A DNA stretch of 64,000 bases from Desulfospira joergensenii DSM 10085 (GCF_000420085.1 NZ_ATUG01000001.1:1240001-1304000); one strand, 5' to 3'; counted from the stretch's first letter, positions 43,429-52,053 are shown. A program made the numbers and translations. Notes: generated by a model not told the origin, from the sequence alone.

Positions 43429-44583
43429 ATGGAAGAGCACGATCGGAAAAAGGACCTGCCAGAAAAAAACGTCACTGAAAAAAAAGATCGCCGTAGTTTT
43501 CTGAAAAATGCCGCCGTTGCGGGGGCAGCACTTGCCGCCGGCAGTGCCGTCGGACCCTTTGTCAGAAATGCCAAAGCAGCCAAAACCACTGTCTGGAAGA
43601 TCCAGTCTGTCTGGGATGCCGGCACCAGCGGGTATACGCTTTTTGAAAGCTGGTGCAACGGATTCCAGGAAAAATCCGACGGCGCCCTTGTGGTCAAACC
43701 CTTTCCGGCAAAATCGGTTGCAGCGGACAACAACGCTCTTTTCGAAGCGGTCAAGATGGGTGTACTCCAAGGCATGAACCCCTTTACCCTTTACTGGGCA
43801 GGCAAGATTCCCGCCTCGGTATTCCTGTCTTCCTATCCTGCAGGCCCGGACCAGCCGGCCCAGTGGGACACCATGTTTGACAGCCTCGGCATGCTTGGGC
43901 TGGCAAGGGAGATCTATGCGAAACACGGTCTTTTCTACGTCGGTCACATTCACCATGACGCCAATATCATTCACTCCAAAAAACCGGTCAGCACCCTTGA
44001 GGACTTCAAAGGTCTCAAACTGAGAGTCCCCGGCGGTATGGTTGCCGAAGTCTTTCAGTCATTCGGGGCCAGTACTGTCAGCCTGCCCGGTTCAGACATC
44101 TTCCCGGGTCTTGAAAAAGGCGTTATCGACGCTGCCGACTATGTGGGTCCGGCTGTTAACTGGGACCTTGGATTTGCCCAGGTCACCAAGTACATCCTGT
44201 TTGGCCCTCCAGGCCTGATGTCCGTTTACCAGCCCGTTGACCTCATGGACCTTACGGTAAACCTCGGTGCCTGGAAACGCCTGGATCCGAAACTGCAGAC
44301 CCTGGTCGAAGAAGAGGTCCGCTCTTACTCTTACAAGCACTACACCGGCATCCAGAAGAGAAACGTCGAAGCCTTGAAAAAATTCAAGGAAGCCGGCAGC
44401 ACAGTTAACCGGTTGAGCCAGGAAGATATGAAAAAATTCCGTAGAACATCCATACCCATCTGGTTCAACTGGGCAAAGAAAAGCCCCGGAGCAGCCAAGG
44501 TATTCAAACTCCAGCTCGATTTCATGATGAACGATATCATGGGATATGTCACTCCCGACGAAATCAAGGGCCTATCCATCTAA
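43429..44583 (+). CDS. dctP: TRAP transporter substrate-binding protein (DctP), Tat-exported
   Basis: A 384-residue periplasmic binding protein. The signal is twin-arginine: DRRSFLKNAAVAGAALAAG at about residues 20-38, with cleavage after NAKA. The mature part (WKIQSVWDAGTSGYTLFESW onward, then ADYVGPAVNWDLGFAQVTKY) belongs to the mannitol/2-oxoacid-type DctP group, whose characterised members (TakP) bind 2-oxo- and hydroxy-monocarboxylates. That fits glycolate, glyoxylate or lactate uptake, inferred from downstream genes. GAGGAG precedes the ATG; a longer frame upstream is unlikely. It is first in dctPQM. Confidence 0.88.
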   Translation: MEEHDRKKDLPEKNVTEKKDRRSFLKNAAVAGAALAAGSAVGPFVRNAKAAKTTVWKIQSVWDAGTSGYTLFESWCNGFQEKSDGALVVKPFPAKSVAADNNALFEAVKMGVLQGMNPFTLYWAGKIPASVFLSSYPAGPDQPAQWDTMFDSLGMLGLAREIYAKHGLFYVGHIHHDANIIHSKKPVSTLEDFKGLKLRVPGGMVAEVFQSFGASTVSLPGSDIFPGLEKGVIDAADYVGPAVNWDLGFAQVTKYILFGPPGLMSVYQPVDLMDLTVNLGAWKRLDPKLQTLVEEEVRSYSYKHYTGIQKRNVEALKKFKEAGSTVNRLSQEDMKKFRRTSIPIWFNWAKKSPGAAKVFKLQLDFMMNDIMGYVTPDEIKGLSI

Positions 44584-44664
44584 AAACAAAGCGTCCAGCC
44601 AGGGGAACCGGGGATTCATCCCCGGTTCCCCTCTTCATGAAACACCAAAGAGGAATTTTGATTA

Positions 44665-45315
44665 ATGAACGAAACCATAGATTTTGGGTTTGTGCTCCCC
44701 CATTGGTTTTACTGGGGATGGCTGTGCTTGATGCCCATAGTATTTATTATTCTGTGCGCCCGCAAGCAGTCAGCTGCCCCGGTCCAGGACGAAAATACCG
44801 AGCCAGAACCAAGCAACAAGATCACCCGGATCATCGACTGGATATCCGAACATACCGGAATGTTCGTCGGATTTTGGACCATCAACGCCGTTTTTGCATA
44901 CGGTTTTGAAGTCATTGCCCGCTATATTTTCAACAAACCCACCATCTGGGTTCACGAGTCCTGCTTTTTGCTCTTCGGCATGCAGTATCTGATTTCAGGG
45001 GCCTATGCCTATCTCCATGGTTCCCATGTTGCCGTGGACATCCTTTACAACAAACTTCCCAGGAGAGGGCAGCACGGCCTTGACATCTTCACCTCTGTGT
45101 TCTCCTTTATCTTTTTTATCACCCTCCTGGGGACCTCCTGGCGATTTGCCATGGACTCCCTCCTAATGAAAGAAAGATCCGTCGAAACCTGGCAGATTCA
45201 CTACGGCCCGGTCAAGATGACCATGTTCATTGGAGCGGTCCTGCTGCTTCTGGCCCTCATATCCAAGCTTTACAAGGATATCAAACGATTTAACCAACTT
45301 GGCAGGGGTGAATAA
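44665..45315 (+). CDS. dctQ: TRAP transporter small permease (DctQ)
   Basis: A 216-residue membrane protein with four predicted helices: one near the N-terminus (LPHWFYWGWLCLMPIVFIIL), then MFVGFWTINAVFAYGFEVIA, SCFLLFGMQYLISGAYAYLH and SVFSFIFFITLLGTSWRFAM plus a last segment. The pattern RYIFNKPTIWVHE and HGSHVAVDILY is typical DctQ. It pairs with DctM in the inner membrane. AGAGGAA lies before the start; the stop is 1 bp before the dctM ATG. Confidence 0.85.
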   Translation: MNETIDFGFVLPHWFYWGWLCLMPIVFIILCARKQSAAPVQDENTEPEPSNKITRIIDWISEHTGMFVGFWTINAVFAYGFEVIARYIFNKPTIWVHESCFLLFGMQYLISGAYAYLHGSHVAVDILYNKLPRRGQHGLDIFTSVFSFIFFITLLGTSWRFAMDSLLMKERSVETWQIHYGPVKMTMFIGAVLLLLALISKLYKDIKRFNQLGRGE

Positions 45316-45316
45316 G

Positions 45317-46870
45317 ATGGAAACGGTAATAACTGAAAAAGAAAACAAGTTAGGAGCCGCAACCAAGTCCGGAGGAAAATTCTGGAATTTTGTGGTATAC
45401 GGGGTCTCGATTCTAATCCTGTTTGTTGTGGCCGTGGAGATGATCAATATCATGTTCTACGACCCCTACGGAGATGAAAAATTCCTTTTCCGGACAGCCG
45501 GAATGCTGGCCGGGTATGACATTGCCAACCTGACCTGGTATATGTTCGGCAGCCTGCTCATCCTGCTGATGATGGGACTTCCCCTGGCATTTGTTACGGG
45601 CGGGCTTGGGGTTGTATTTATCTACCTGGTCGGCGACCAGGCCATGCTCAATATCCTGCCCAGCCGGATTTTTCCCATGATGACCAACTCGGACCTGGCC
45701 GCCATCCCGCTTTTTATATTCATGGCCTCCATGCTTGAACGGGCCGGCATCATCGAAGAGATGTTTTCCGTGGTTTACAAGTGGATGGGAGGCCTGCGGG
45801 GCGGACTGGCTGCTGCCACCATTGTGGCGTCAACCATCCTTGCAGCCATGGTCGGCGTAATCGGAGCCGCGGTCGTGACCATGGGCATCATTGCCCTTCC
45901 GGCCATGCTCCAGAGGGACTATGACGAACAGATCGCCCTTGGGTCCATCATGGCCGGCGGCACCCTGGGAATCCTGATCCCGCCCTCGATTCTGGCCATT
46001 CTCTATGCCGTGGTTGCCCAGCAGTCCGTGGGTGAGCTCTACATCGGTTCCCTGGCACCGGGCCTGCTTCTGTCCGGTATGTACGTCACCTATGTACTGG
46101 TCCGGTCTTATCTGAACAAAGATCTGTGTCCGGCCATTCCGCCGGAGGACTGCATCAGCCTTGGAGAAAAATTAAAGCTTCTCAAGAGCCTCATTGCCCC
46201 CATCATCCTCGTGTTTCTGGTCCTTGGCCTGCTGTTCGGCGGGATTGCCACTCCGGTTGAGGCGGCGGGAATCGGCTCCTGCGGAGCGGTTTTTGTGGCC
46301 CTGCTTTCCGGGAAGCTGTCCCTGATCGGCCTGAAGGAAGCTTCCATGCAGACCCTGCGGGCCTCGTCCATGGTTCTCTGGATCATGTTCGGCGCCTCGG
46401 TATTTGTAGGATTTTACATTCTCCAGGGCGGCCAGGCCTTTATTACTGAAATGCTCCTCGGCACCGGCCTGGGATCATACGGGATCCTGTTCTTTATGAT
46501 GATCCTTCTGGTCATTCTGGGGATGTTCCTGGACTGGGTAGGAATTTTGCTTCTGGCAGTTCCCATTTTCGTGCCCATTATCAAGTCCCTTACCTTTCCG
46601 GGACTCTTTGGTCTGCCCGGACCAGACCCCAACCAGATCGCCCTGTGGTTCGGCGTTCTCTATCTGATCAACATGCAGATGTCTTTTTTGAGCCCGCCCT
46701 TTGGATACGCCCTCTTTTATATCCGGGGAGTCACCCCTCCCCATATTAAAATGGGTACCATCTTCAAGGCCTCCCTGGTATTTTTGGTGATGCAGTGTAT
46801 CGGACTTGCGATCTGTGTCCTCTTTCCCATCGTCATCACCTACTTTCCGGATCTGGTCTACGGACATTAA
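45317..46870 (+). CDS. dctM: TRAP transporter large permease (DctM)
   Basis: A 517-residue multispan permease. Family motifs: MMGLPLAFVTGGLGVVFIYL, SDLAAIPLFIFMASMLERAG, GGTLGILIPPSILAILYAVV and GMFLDWVGILLLAVPIFVP. An N-terminal extension with an additional helix precedes the canonical region, longer than the usual 425-450 residues. AGGGG precedes the ATG. It drives sodium-coupled uptake together with DctP and DctQ. A strong terminator follows (46916-46957). Confidence 0.9.
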   Translation: METVITEKENKLGAATKSGGKFWNFVVYGVSILILFVVAVEMINIMFYDPYGDEKFLFRTAGMLAGYDIANLTWYMFGSLLILLMMGLPLAFVTGGLGVVFIYLVGDQAMLNILPSRIFPMMTNSDLAAIPLFIFMASMLERAGIIEEMFSVVYKWMGGLRGGLAAATIVASTILAAMVGVIGAAVVTMGIIALPAMLQRDYDEQIALGSIMAGGTLGILIPPSILAILYAVVAQQSVGELYIGSLAPGLLLSGMYVTYVLVRSYLNKDLCPAIPPEDCISLGEKLKLLKSLIAPIILVFLVLGLLFGGIATPVEAAGIGSCGAVFVALLSGKLSLIGLKEASMQTLRASSMVLWIMFGASVFVGFYILQGGQAFITEMLLGTGLGSYGILFFMMILLVILGMFLDWVGILLLAVPIFVPIIKSLTFPGLFGLPGPDPNQIALWFGVLYLINMQMSFLSPPFGYALFYIRGVTPPHIKMGTIFKASLVFLVMQCIGLAICVLFPIVITYFPDLVYGH

Positions 46871-46915
46871 AGGACTGCCGGCGGCAGTCGTTAACATGCA
46901 GGATTAGAACAGATA

Positions 46916-46957
46916 ACAAAGCCTTGGTCAGATTAATCCTGCCAAGGCTTTGTTTTT
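46916..46957 (+). terminator. Rho-independent terminator after dctM
   Basis: ACAAAGCCTTGG (46916-46927) and CCAAGGCTTTGT (46942-46953) form a perfect 12-bp stem with a 14-nt loop, followed by a T run to 46957. A second GACTGCCG/CGGCAGTC hairpin lies just before it. Confidence 0.9.
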
Positions 46958-46987
46958 AATTCTCCAGGAAGAGAAAGGAAGGTCAAC

Positions 46988-47905
46988 ATGAGAATCGTCT
47001 TTATCGGACAGGCCCCCTTTGGCAGAGATGTACTAAAAGCACTTATCAAACAGGGAGAAGAGATCGCCGGGGTGATCACAATCCCCGACTCCCCCAACCC
47101 GGCCCATAAAAACCCGGTCAAAGAGTGGGCCCTGGAAAATGACCTGCCCCTGTTTCAATCCCGGCTGCTCAAACCGCCTGAAGTCGTCTCCTGGGTGAAA
47201 GATCTTCAGCCGGATCTTCTGGTGCTGGCCTTTGTCACCGCCTTTGTTCCGGAAAAAATGCTTGACCTTGCCCCCCTGGGCGGCATTAACTACCACCCTT
47301 CCCTTCTGCCGAAATACCGGGGCGGCTCGGCCATCAACTGGGCCGTCATCAACGGTGAAGCCGAAACCGGGGTCAGTGTCCACTTTGTGGATCCGGGAGT
47401 GGATACCGGACCCATCATTCTCCAGGAAAAAGTAGAAATCGCCCCCGATGATACGGTAAAAAGCCTTTATTTTGAAAAACTCTACCCCATGGGGGTCAGG
47501 ATGATGGCCCAGGCCGTGGAACAGATTCGGAAAGGAGAGGTAAAATCACTTGTCCAGGATGAAACCAAGGCCTCTTTCCAGCCTGTCATCAGCGATAAAG
47601 ATACGGTCATCGACTGGACCTGCTCAACCCAGAAAATCTATGATCTCATCCGCGGTTCCGACCCGAGTCCCGGGGCAGTCACCCGGGTTAAAGGTGAGAA
47701 ATGTAAGATATTTGACGCCCGAAAGGGGACAGGGACAGGAAATCCCGGGAAGGTGATCTTGATTTCGGACGACTCTTTCACCGTGGCCACCGGAGACGGA
47801 TCTATCTGCGTTAGGGTTGTTCAGCCCCGGGGAAGCAAGAAGATACCGGCCCGGGAATTCATGGAAAACGCCGGACTCAGGCAGGGGGATGAGCTTGGAA
47901 AATAA
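46988..47905 (+). CDS. Formyltransferase family protein (Fmt-like)
   Basis: A 305-residue protein with the formyltetrahydrofolate-binding fold. The active-site segment INYHPSLLPKYRGGSAINWA holds the catalytic Asn and His and the SLLPxYRG loop, and DPGVDTGPII supplies the catalytic Asp. The C-terminal 100 residues resemble the Fmt OB-like domain. It may be methionyl-tRNA formyltransferase, or a 10-formyl-THF-dependent enzyme of the same superfamily such as the hydrolase domain of formyl-THF dehydrogenase. AAGGAAGG precedes the ATG. It lies alone between the TRAP terminator and the CoA-ligase promoter, so a link to glycolate metabolism is unproven. Confidence 0.8.
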   Translation: MRIVFIGQAPFGRDVLKALIKQGEEIAGVITIPDSPNPAHKNPVKEWALENDLPLFQSRLLKPPEVVSWVKDLQPDLLVLAFVTAFVPEKMLDLAPLGGINYHPSLLPKYRGGSAINWAVINGEAETGVSVHFVDPGVDTGPIILQEKVEIAPDDTVKSLYFEKLYPMGVRMMAQAVEQIRKGEVKSLVQDETKASFQPVISDKDTVIDWTCSTQKIYDLIRGSDPSPGAVTRVKGEKCKIFDARKGTGTGNPGKVILISDDSFTVATGDGSICVRVVQPRGSKKIPAREFMENAGLRQGDELGK

Positions 47906-47931
47906 GCCGGATCACGCCCCTTATTATTCAT

Positions 47932-47944
47932 CTGGTAAGACCAG
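47932..47944. promoter_or_regulatory. FadR/GntR-type operator, upstream site (CoA ligase)
   Basis: CTGGTAAGACCAG is a perfect palindrome of CTGGT and ACCAG around AAG, 26 bp after the stop of the formyltransferase-like gene. Confidence 0.6.
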
Positions 47945-48082
47945 CCAATCGTAAGGCCCTCACCACCAAGGGAGGAGAAGACCCGGAAATCCAACCGTTC
48001 GTTTTTAAATAAAATATTGGTATTTATTGGCTTTTTTTTAAAAAGTATTTGACAATGATTTGGGAATATGCTTTTTTATTTG

Positions 48083-48099
48083 ATCAGGTCAGACCAGAT
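48083..48099. promoter_or_regulatory. FadR/GntR-type operator, promoter-proximal site (CoA ligase)
   Basis: ATCAGGTCAGACCAGAT, a near-perfect palindrome, placed 37 nt from the TTGACA box to the AGGTCAGACCA core, exactly as in the TRAP promoter. Confidence 0.6.
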
Positions 48100-48202
48100 G
48101 AAAATCGATCCAAATTGCCAATGACAAAAACGGATGGTGCAAATTATTCATCAGCCACAAAGCAAACAAGGATAAAATCAATATTTTGGTTATGGAGGTT
48201 AA

Positions 48203-49471
48203 ATGGCAAAGTTTCTAGAATATCAAGGAAAAGAATTTTTCAAGCAGTCGAAAATCCCCATCCCCGAGGGGATCGTTGCCAGCACTCCTGAAGAGGCAAA
48301 GGCAGCGGCAAAAAAACTGGCAAGACCTGTCATGGTCAAGGCCCAGGTGCATGCAGGAGGCAGGGGAAAGGCCGGCGGCGTCAAATTCGCCGACACCCCG
48401 GATGAGGCCGAAGCCAGAGCCCGGGAGATCCTGGGAATGGACATAAAGGGACTGGAAGTGAAACAGGTCCTGGTCGAAGAGCAGTTGGACATTGTCCAGG
48501 AATTCTATGTGGGCATCATCATCAACTCTGCCCAGGAAGTCCGCGGACCGGTATTGATGTTCAGCCCCGACGGCGGCATGGACATTGAATCCGTATCCAG
48601 CGACAGGATCTCCACACTGAACGTGGACGTGGTCAAGGGACTGATGCCCTACGACACCCTTAATATGGCCGCTTCCATGGGGGTTGCGGGCAAGCCCCTA
48701 AGGCAGGTTGCCGATATCATCTTTAAACTCTTCAAAATGTTCCAGAAACTGGACTGCCGGACCCTGGAAATCAATCCTCTGGTGCTGACGGCCGACGGCA
48801 GGGTCATTGCGGCGGACTGCCGCATGGCCGTGGATGACCAGGCCCTTTTCAGACACCCGGAAATGGGAATAAAAATCGGTCGAGAATTCCTGAAAGAACC
48901 CACGGAGTTCGATCTCATTGGATGGTCCTTTGAAGCCAGCGATTTCAGGGGAACCAGCTATGTAGCTGAAATGACGCCCCCTGAAGTGGTGGCCAAGGGC
49001 GGTTATGTGGGATACCACGGAATCGGCGGCGGTGCCGCCATGATCGGAATGGATGCCCTCAATAAAGTGGGACTGAAGATCGCCGACTATGCCGACACCT
49101 CAGGAAACCCCACGGCTTCCAAGGTCTACCGGACCACAAAGCTGATCCTGTCCCAGCCGGGCATTGATGCCTATTTTCTTGCCGGCTTTATGATGGCCAA
49201 CCAGGAACAATGGCACCACGCCCACGGCCTTGTCAAGGCCCTGAGGGAAGAGCTGCCCAAGAAACCGGGCTTTCCGGCGGTACTGCTCCTGTGCGGCAAC
49301 AAGGAAAAGGAATCCCAGGAAATCTTAAAAGAGGGGCTGGCCGATCTGGACGCCCGGATTGAAATCTACGACCGGGAGCGGGTCTATGACGCCACGTTCA
49401 TTGCAGGCCGGGTCAAGGCCCTGGTGGATGAATACAAAAAGGACCAGTCTGTATCACAGGGGGATAATTAA
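48203..49471 (+). CDS. sucC: ADP-forming CoA ligase beta subunit (succinate/malate-CoA ligase type)
   Basis: A 422-residue ATP-grasp protein homologous to succinyl-CoA synthetase beta. MAKFLEYQGKEFFKQSKIPI opens the ATP-grasp domain; MVKAQVHAGGRGKAGGVKF is the nucleotide loop; LEINPLVLTADGRVIAADCR is the metal site. By context it probably works on malyl-CoA (malyl-CoA + ADP + Pi -> malate + CoA + ATP), as malate-CoA ligases are homologous to SucCD; succinyl-CoA remains possible. GGAGG precedes the ATG. The next gene starts directly after its stop. Confidence 0.88.
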   Translation: MAKFLEYQGKEFFKQSKIPIPEGIVASTPEEAKAAAKKLARPVMVKAQVHAGGRGKAGGVKFADTPDEAEARAREILGMDIKGLEVKQVLVEEQLDIVQEFYVGIIINSAQEVRGPVLMFSPDGGMDIESVSSDRISTLNVDVVKGLMPYDTLNMAASMGVAGKPLRQVADIIFKLFKMFQKLDCRTLEINPLVLTADGRVIAADCRMAVDDQALFRHPEMGIKIGREFLKEPTEFDLIGWSFEASDFRGTSYVAEMTPPEVVAKGGYVGYHGIGGGAAMIGMDALNKVGLKIADYADTSGNPTASKVYRTTKLILSQPGIDAYFLAGFMMANQEQWHHAHGLVKALREELPKKPGFPAVLLLCGNKEKESQEILKEGLADLDARIEIYDRERVYDATFIAGRVKALVDEYKKDQSVSQGDN

Positions 49472-49756
49472 ATGGAATTTAACGAAAGAACAATAAAAAT
49501 TATCATTGATGAATCCAAATGTGAGGGCTGCACCACCCATGCCTGTGTGGATGCCTGTAAAACCTTCAGCAGAGGGATTCTTGAATTAAAAGACGGCAAA
49601 GTCTGTGCAAACGGTTCCGCTGAAGAACTGGAACGCAAGGGAACGGAATGCCTGGCATGCGAATACGAATGCTGGTTCAGGGGCAACGGAGCCATCACCA
49701 TTGAGGCTCCCATCGAAGGACTTGACGCTTACAGGCAGAGACACGGAACAAATTAA
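49472..49756 (+). CDS. Ferredoxin-like Fe-S protein between CoA-ligase subunits
   Basis: A 94-residue protein with eight cysteines. The first group is C17-x2-C20-x4-C25-x3-C29 (CEGCTTHACVDACKTF); then C45, and C60-x2-C63-x3-C67 (CLACEYEC). It is compatible with one or two 4Fe-4S clusters and recalls FixX-like or atypical ferredoxins, not the standard CxxCxxCxxxCP. Its start abuts the sucC stop with GGGGGA as ribosome site, and sucD begins 10 bp after it. Insertion of such a gene inside a SucCD pair is unusual. It may carry electrons from glycolate oxidase or be a subunit of the ligase; no evidence decides. Confidence 0.75.
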   Translation: MEFNERTIKIIIDESKCEGCTTHACVDACKTFSRGILELKDGKVCANGSAEELERKGTECLACEYECWFRGNGAITIEAPIEGLDAYRQRHGTN

Positions 49757-49766
49757 GAGGGATAAG

Positions 49767-50663
49767 ATGTCTATACTATTGGATGAAAATACAAAGGTTG
49801 TCGTGCAGGGGCTGACCGGAAGGGAAGGCTCCCTGCGTTCTGAATTCATGAAGGCATACGGTACCCAGGTCGTGGCCGGGGTGACCCCGGGCCGCGGCGG
49901 AGCTGAGGTCCACGGAATCCCGGTGTTTGATACCATCAAGCAGGCCATCAAACAGGTGGGAGAAATTGATGCCGCTGTAACCTTTATTCCGGGCCCGGCC
50001 CTGAAAAGCGCCGTTTATGAGGCCATTGACGCCGGCATCAAATTTATCGTATCCCCGGTGGAACGGATTCCGGTCCAGGATGTTATTCAGATGGTCCAGT
50101 ATGCCCTGGCCAATGATGTCAAACTTCTGGGCCCCGGCAGCCTGGGGCTGATCAGCCCGGGCAAGGCCGCCATCGGCTGGCTGGGCGGAAGCCTGGACTG
50201 GGCCCGGGCGTTGTTTGATCCCGGCCCCGTGGGGGTTATCTCCCGCAGCGGCGGACAATCCGGCACCGTGCCCTGGGCACTCAAGGTGGCCGGTCTCGGC
50301 ATCAGCACGGCCATGCACATCGGCACGGAGCCTGTGCTGGGACTGACCATGGCCGATGTGCTCAAGATGTATGAAAAAGACGAGCAGACCCGGGCCGTGG
50401 CAATTTTCGGAGAAATCGGCGGCACCCTTGAAGAAGAGGCAGCCGAATGTGTGGCCAAGGGCGAGTTTACAAAACCCCTGGTTGTATTTATCGCAGGGGC
50501 CTGGGCCCCTGAGGGAATGCGGTTTTCCCATGCCAGCAGCATCGTTGAAAAAGGACGGGGAACGGCCCAGGGCAAGATGAAGGCATTGACCGAGGCCGGT
50601 GCCCACATTGTTGGAAGTCCTGAAGAGATTGCCCCCAAAATTAAAGAACTGATTAACGCATAA
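49767..50663 (+). CDS. sucD: ADP-forming CoA ligase alpha subunit (succinate/malate-CoA ligase type)
   Basis: A 298-residue SucD homologue. MSILLDENTKVVVQGLTGRE begins the CoA-binding Rossmann domain; GPGSLGLISPGKAAIGWLGG and SRSGGQSGTVPWAL follow. The phosphohistidine is kept in RFSHASSIVEKGRG (about residue 254), matching E. coli His246. The start at 49767 follows AGAGGG; a longer frame would run back through the ferredoxin-like gene. With the beta subunit it should convert a CoA ester to ATP by substrate-level phosphorylation. The lyase gene downstream makes malyl-CoA the best guess. Confidence 0.88.
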   Translation: MSILLDENTKVVVQGLTGREGSLRSEFMKAYGTQVVAGVTPGRGGAEVHGIPVFDTIKQAIKQVGEIDAAVTFIPGPALKSAVYEAIDAGIKFIVSPVERIPVQDVIQMVQYALANDVKLLGPGSLGLISPGKAAIGWLGGSLDWARALFDPGPVGVISRSGGQSGTVPWALKVAGLGISTAMHIGTEPVLGLTMADVLKMYEKDEQTRAVAIFGEIGGTLEEEAAECVAKGEFTKPLVVFIAGAWAPEGMRFSHASSIVEKGRGTAQGKMKALTEAGAHIVGSPEEIAPKIKELINA

Positions 50664-50682
50664 TAAAAAGGAGACGCGTATC

Positions 50683-51573
50683 ATGGCAGTTATGAGATCT
50701 GTAATGTATGTACCGAGCAATAATGAAAAAATGGTCGGTAAATCTGTGGAACTGGAAGCCGATATATTGACCCTGGATCTGGAAGATTCAGTACCCCCGG
50801 CGGAAAAAGCCAAAGGCCGGGCAAAGATCAAGGAGTATCTGGATTCCAGCCGGAGCTCAATGAAATCAAAATATCTCTATGTCCGGATCAACAACTGGGA
50901 AACCGAGATGACCAACGACGACCTTGAAGCCATTGTCTATCCGGGTCTTGACGGTGTATGCCTGGCAAAATGCGGCAGCGCGGAAAATGTTCAGCGCCTG
51001 GACTGGAAACTGGAAGAACTGGAACAGCGCAGGGGAATGCCCGTGGGTTCGGTTTCCATTCAGCTGCTCATTGAAACGGCCAAAGGGGTAATCAATGCCC
51101 ATGCCGCCGCAACGGCAAGCCCCAGGGTCAATTCCCTGATTTTCGGTGCCGTGGACTACACCAAGGACATGCGGGTAACCCTGACCTCCGAGGGACAGGA
51201 GCAGCTCTATGCCCGTTTCTACACGGCCGTTGCCGCCCGGGCCGCCGGATGCGTTGCCATTGACTGCCCCTTTGTTGCCTTCCAGGATAAGGAAGCCTTT
51301 AAAGTGAGCACCGAAGAAGGCCACCAGATGGGATATGAAGGAAGAATGCTCATTCATCCCAGCCAGATCGTACCTTCCCACGAAATTTACACTCCTTCCG
51401 CCGATGCCATTGAATGGGCCGAAGGGGTCAAAAAAGTGTTTGAGGAAGAGGGAATTGCAAAGGGCTCCGCTGCTGTTACCTATCTTGGCAAAATGGTGGA
51501 TACCCCTGTATATGAGAATGCCATGCAGATCCTGAACACCATGGCTGAAATCAAGGCGGCAGAATCCGCCTAA
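50683..51573 (+). CDS. CoA-ester lyase of the CitE/malyl-CoA lyase family
   Basis: A 296-residue HpcH/HpaI-type TIM barrel. RSVMYVPSNNEKMV is the phosphate-binding start, ILTLDLEDSVPPAEKAKGR the second motif, YVRINNWET holds the conserved Arg, IQLLIETAKGV the metal-binding Glu, and FGAVDYTKDMRV the Asp. MLIHPSQI closes the barrel. Candidates are malyl-CoA lyase (acetyl-CoA + glyoxylate <-> malyl-CoA) or citramalyl-CoA lyase. Next to a glycolate oxidase and a SucCD-type ligase, malyl-CoA lyase is most consistent. AAGGAG precedes the ATG. Confidence 0.85.
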   Translation: MAVMRSVMYVPSNNEKMVGKSVELEADILTLDLEDSVPPAEKAKGRAKIKEYLDSSRSSMKSKYLYVRINNWETEMTNDDLEAIVYPGLDGVCLAKCGSAENVQRLDWKLEELEQRRGMPVGSVSIQLLIETAKGVINAHAAATASPRVNSLIFGAVDYTKDMRVTLTSEGQEQLYARFYTAVAARAAGCVAIDCPFVAFQDKEAFKVSTEEGHQMGYEGRMLIHPSQIVPSHEIYTPSADAIEWAEGVKKVFEEEGIAKGSAAVTYLGKMVDTPVYENAMQILNTMAEIKAAESA

Positions 51574-51594
51574 GCTCCGGACGGTTATGACCAT

Positions 51595-51630
51595 GGCAGG
51601 GCCCCGAAATCCTGGGACCGGGGTCCTGCC
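51595..51630 (+). terminator. Stem-loop after the lyase gene
   Basis: GGCAGGGCCCC (51595-51605) and GGGGTCCTGCC (51620-51630) form an 11-bp stem with one G-T pair. It lacks a T run, so it may stabilise or partly terminate the upstream message. Confidence 0.5.
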
Positions 51631-51721
51631 ACCGATTACTTAAACTTGAAACTATTCATCCGTATATGGATGAGCCAATAGGGAAACAAACCTTTTTTCT
51701 TTAATTCCAAAGCGAGGAATC

Positions 51722-52012
51722 ATGATTTTATCACAAGTATCCGTATACCCGGTGGGAGAAGAGGGAACAAGCCTGGGAAGGTTTGTGAGAAAAGGGATCC
51801 AGGTCATTAAGGAGTCGGGCTATACTTACAGTGTGGGCGGACTCTCCACGGCCATTGAAACCCCTGATCTCGACTCCCTGTTTGATTTGATCAAAAAAGT
51901 GCGCCAGGCCCACCTTGATGAAGGGGCCAGGCGTATTGTGGTTGATCTGAAGATCGATGACAGGCATGACAAAAATGCCACCTTACAGAGTAAAATCACC
52001 TCAGTTACTTAA
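51722..52012 (+). CDS. MTH1187/YqgV-family thiamine-binding protein
   Basis: A 96-residue ferredoxin-like-fold protein: MILSQVSVYPVGEEGTSLGR, then GYTYSVGGLSTAIETPDLDS and RRIVVDLKIDDR. Family members bind thiamine or related pyrimidines and form tetramers. A link with the thiamine-PP-dependent pyruvate:ferredoxin oxidoreductase downstream is possible but not shown. GAGG precedes the ATG. It lies between the lyase and the glycolate oxidase genes and probably belongs to the same transcript. Confidence 0.82.
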   Translation: MILSQVSVYPVGEEGTSLGRFVRKGIQVIKESGYTYSVGGLSTAIETPDLDSLFDLIKKVRQAHLDEGARRIVVDLKIDDRHDKNATLQSKITSVT

Positions 52013-52053
52013 ACACAGGTGCAGATCGGGTTCTGCGGCGATCTGAATCTGAT

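Larger units (their letters stand above)
47906..48202 (+). promoter_or_regulatory. Regulatory region of the malyl-CoA cycle operon
   Basis: The 297-bp gap holds two FadR-type sites (47932-47944 and 48083-48099) and TTGACA at 48049-48054, with a T-rich, weak -10 near 48072-48079. The stretch AAAAAGTATTTGACAA is shared with the TRAP promoter at 43263-43278. Confidence 0.6.
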
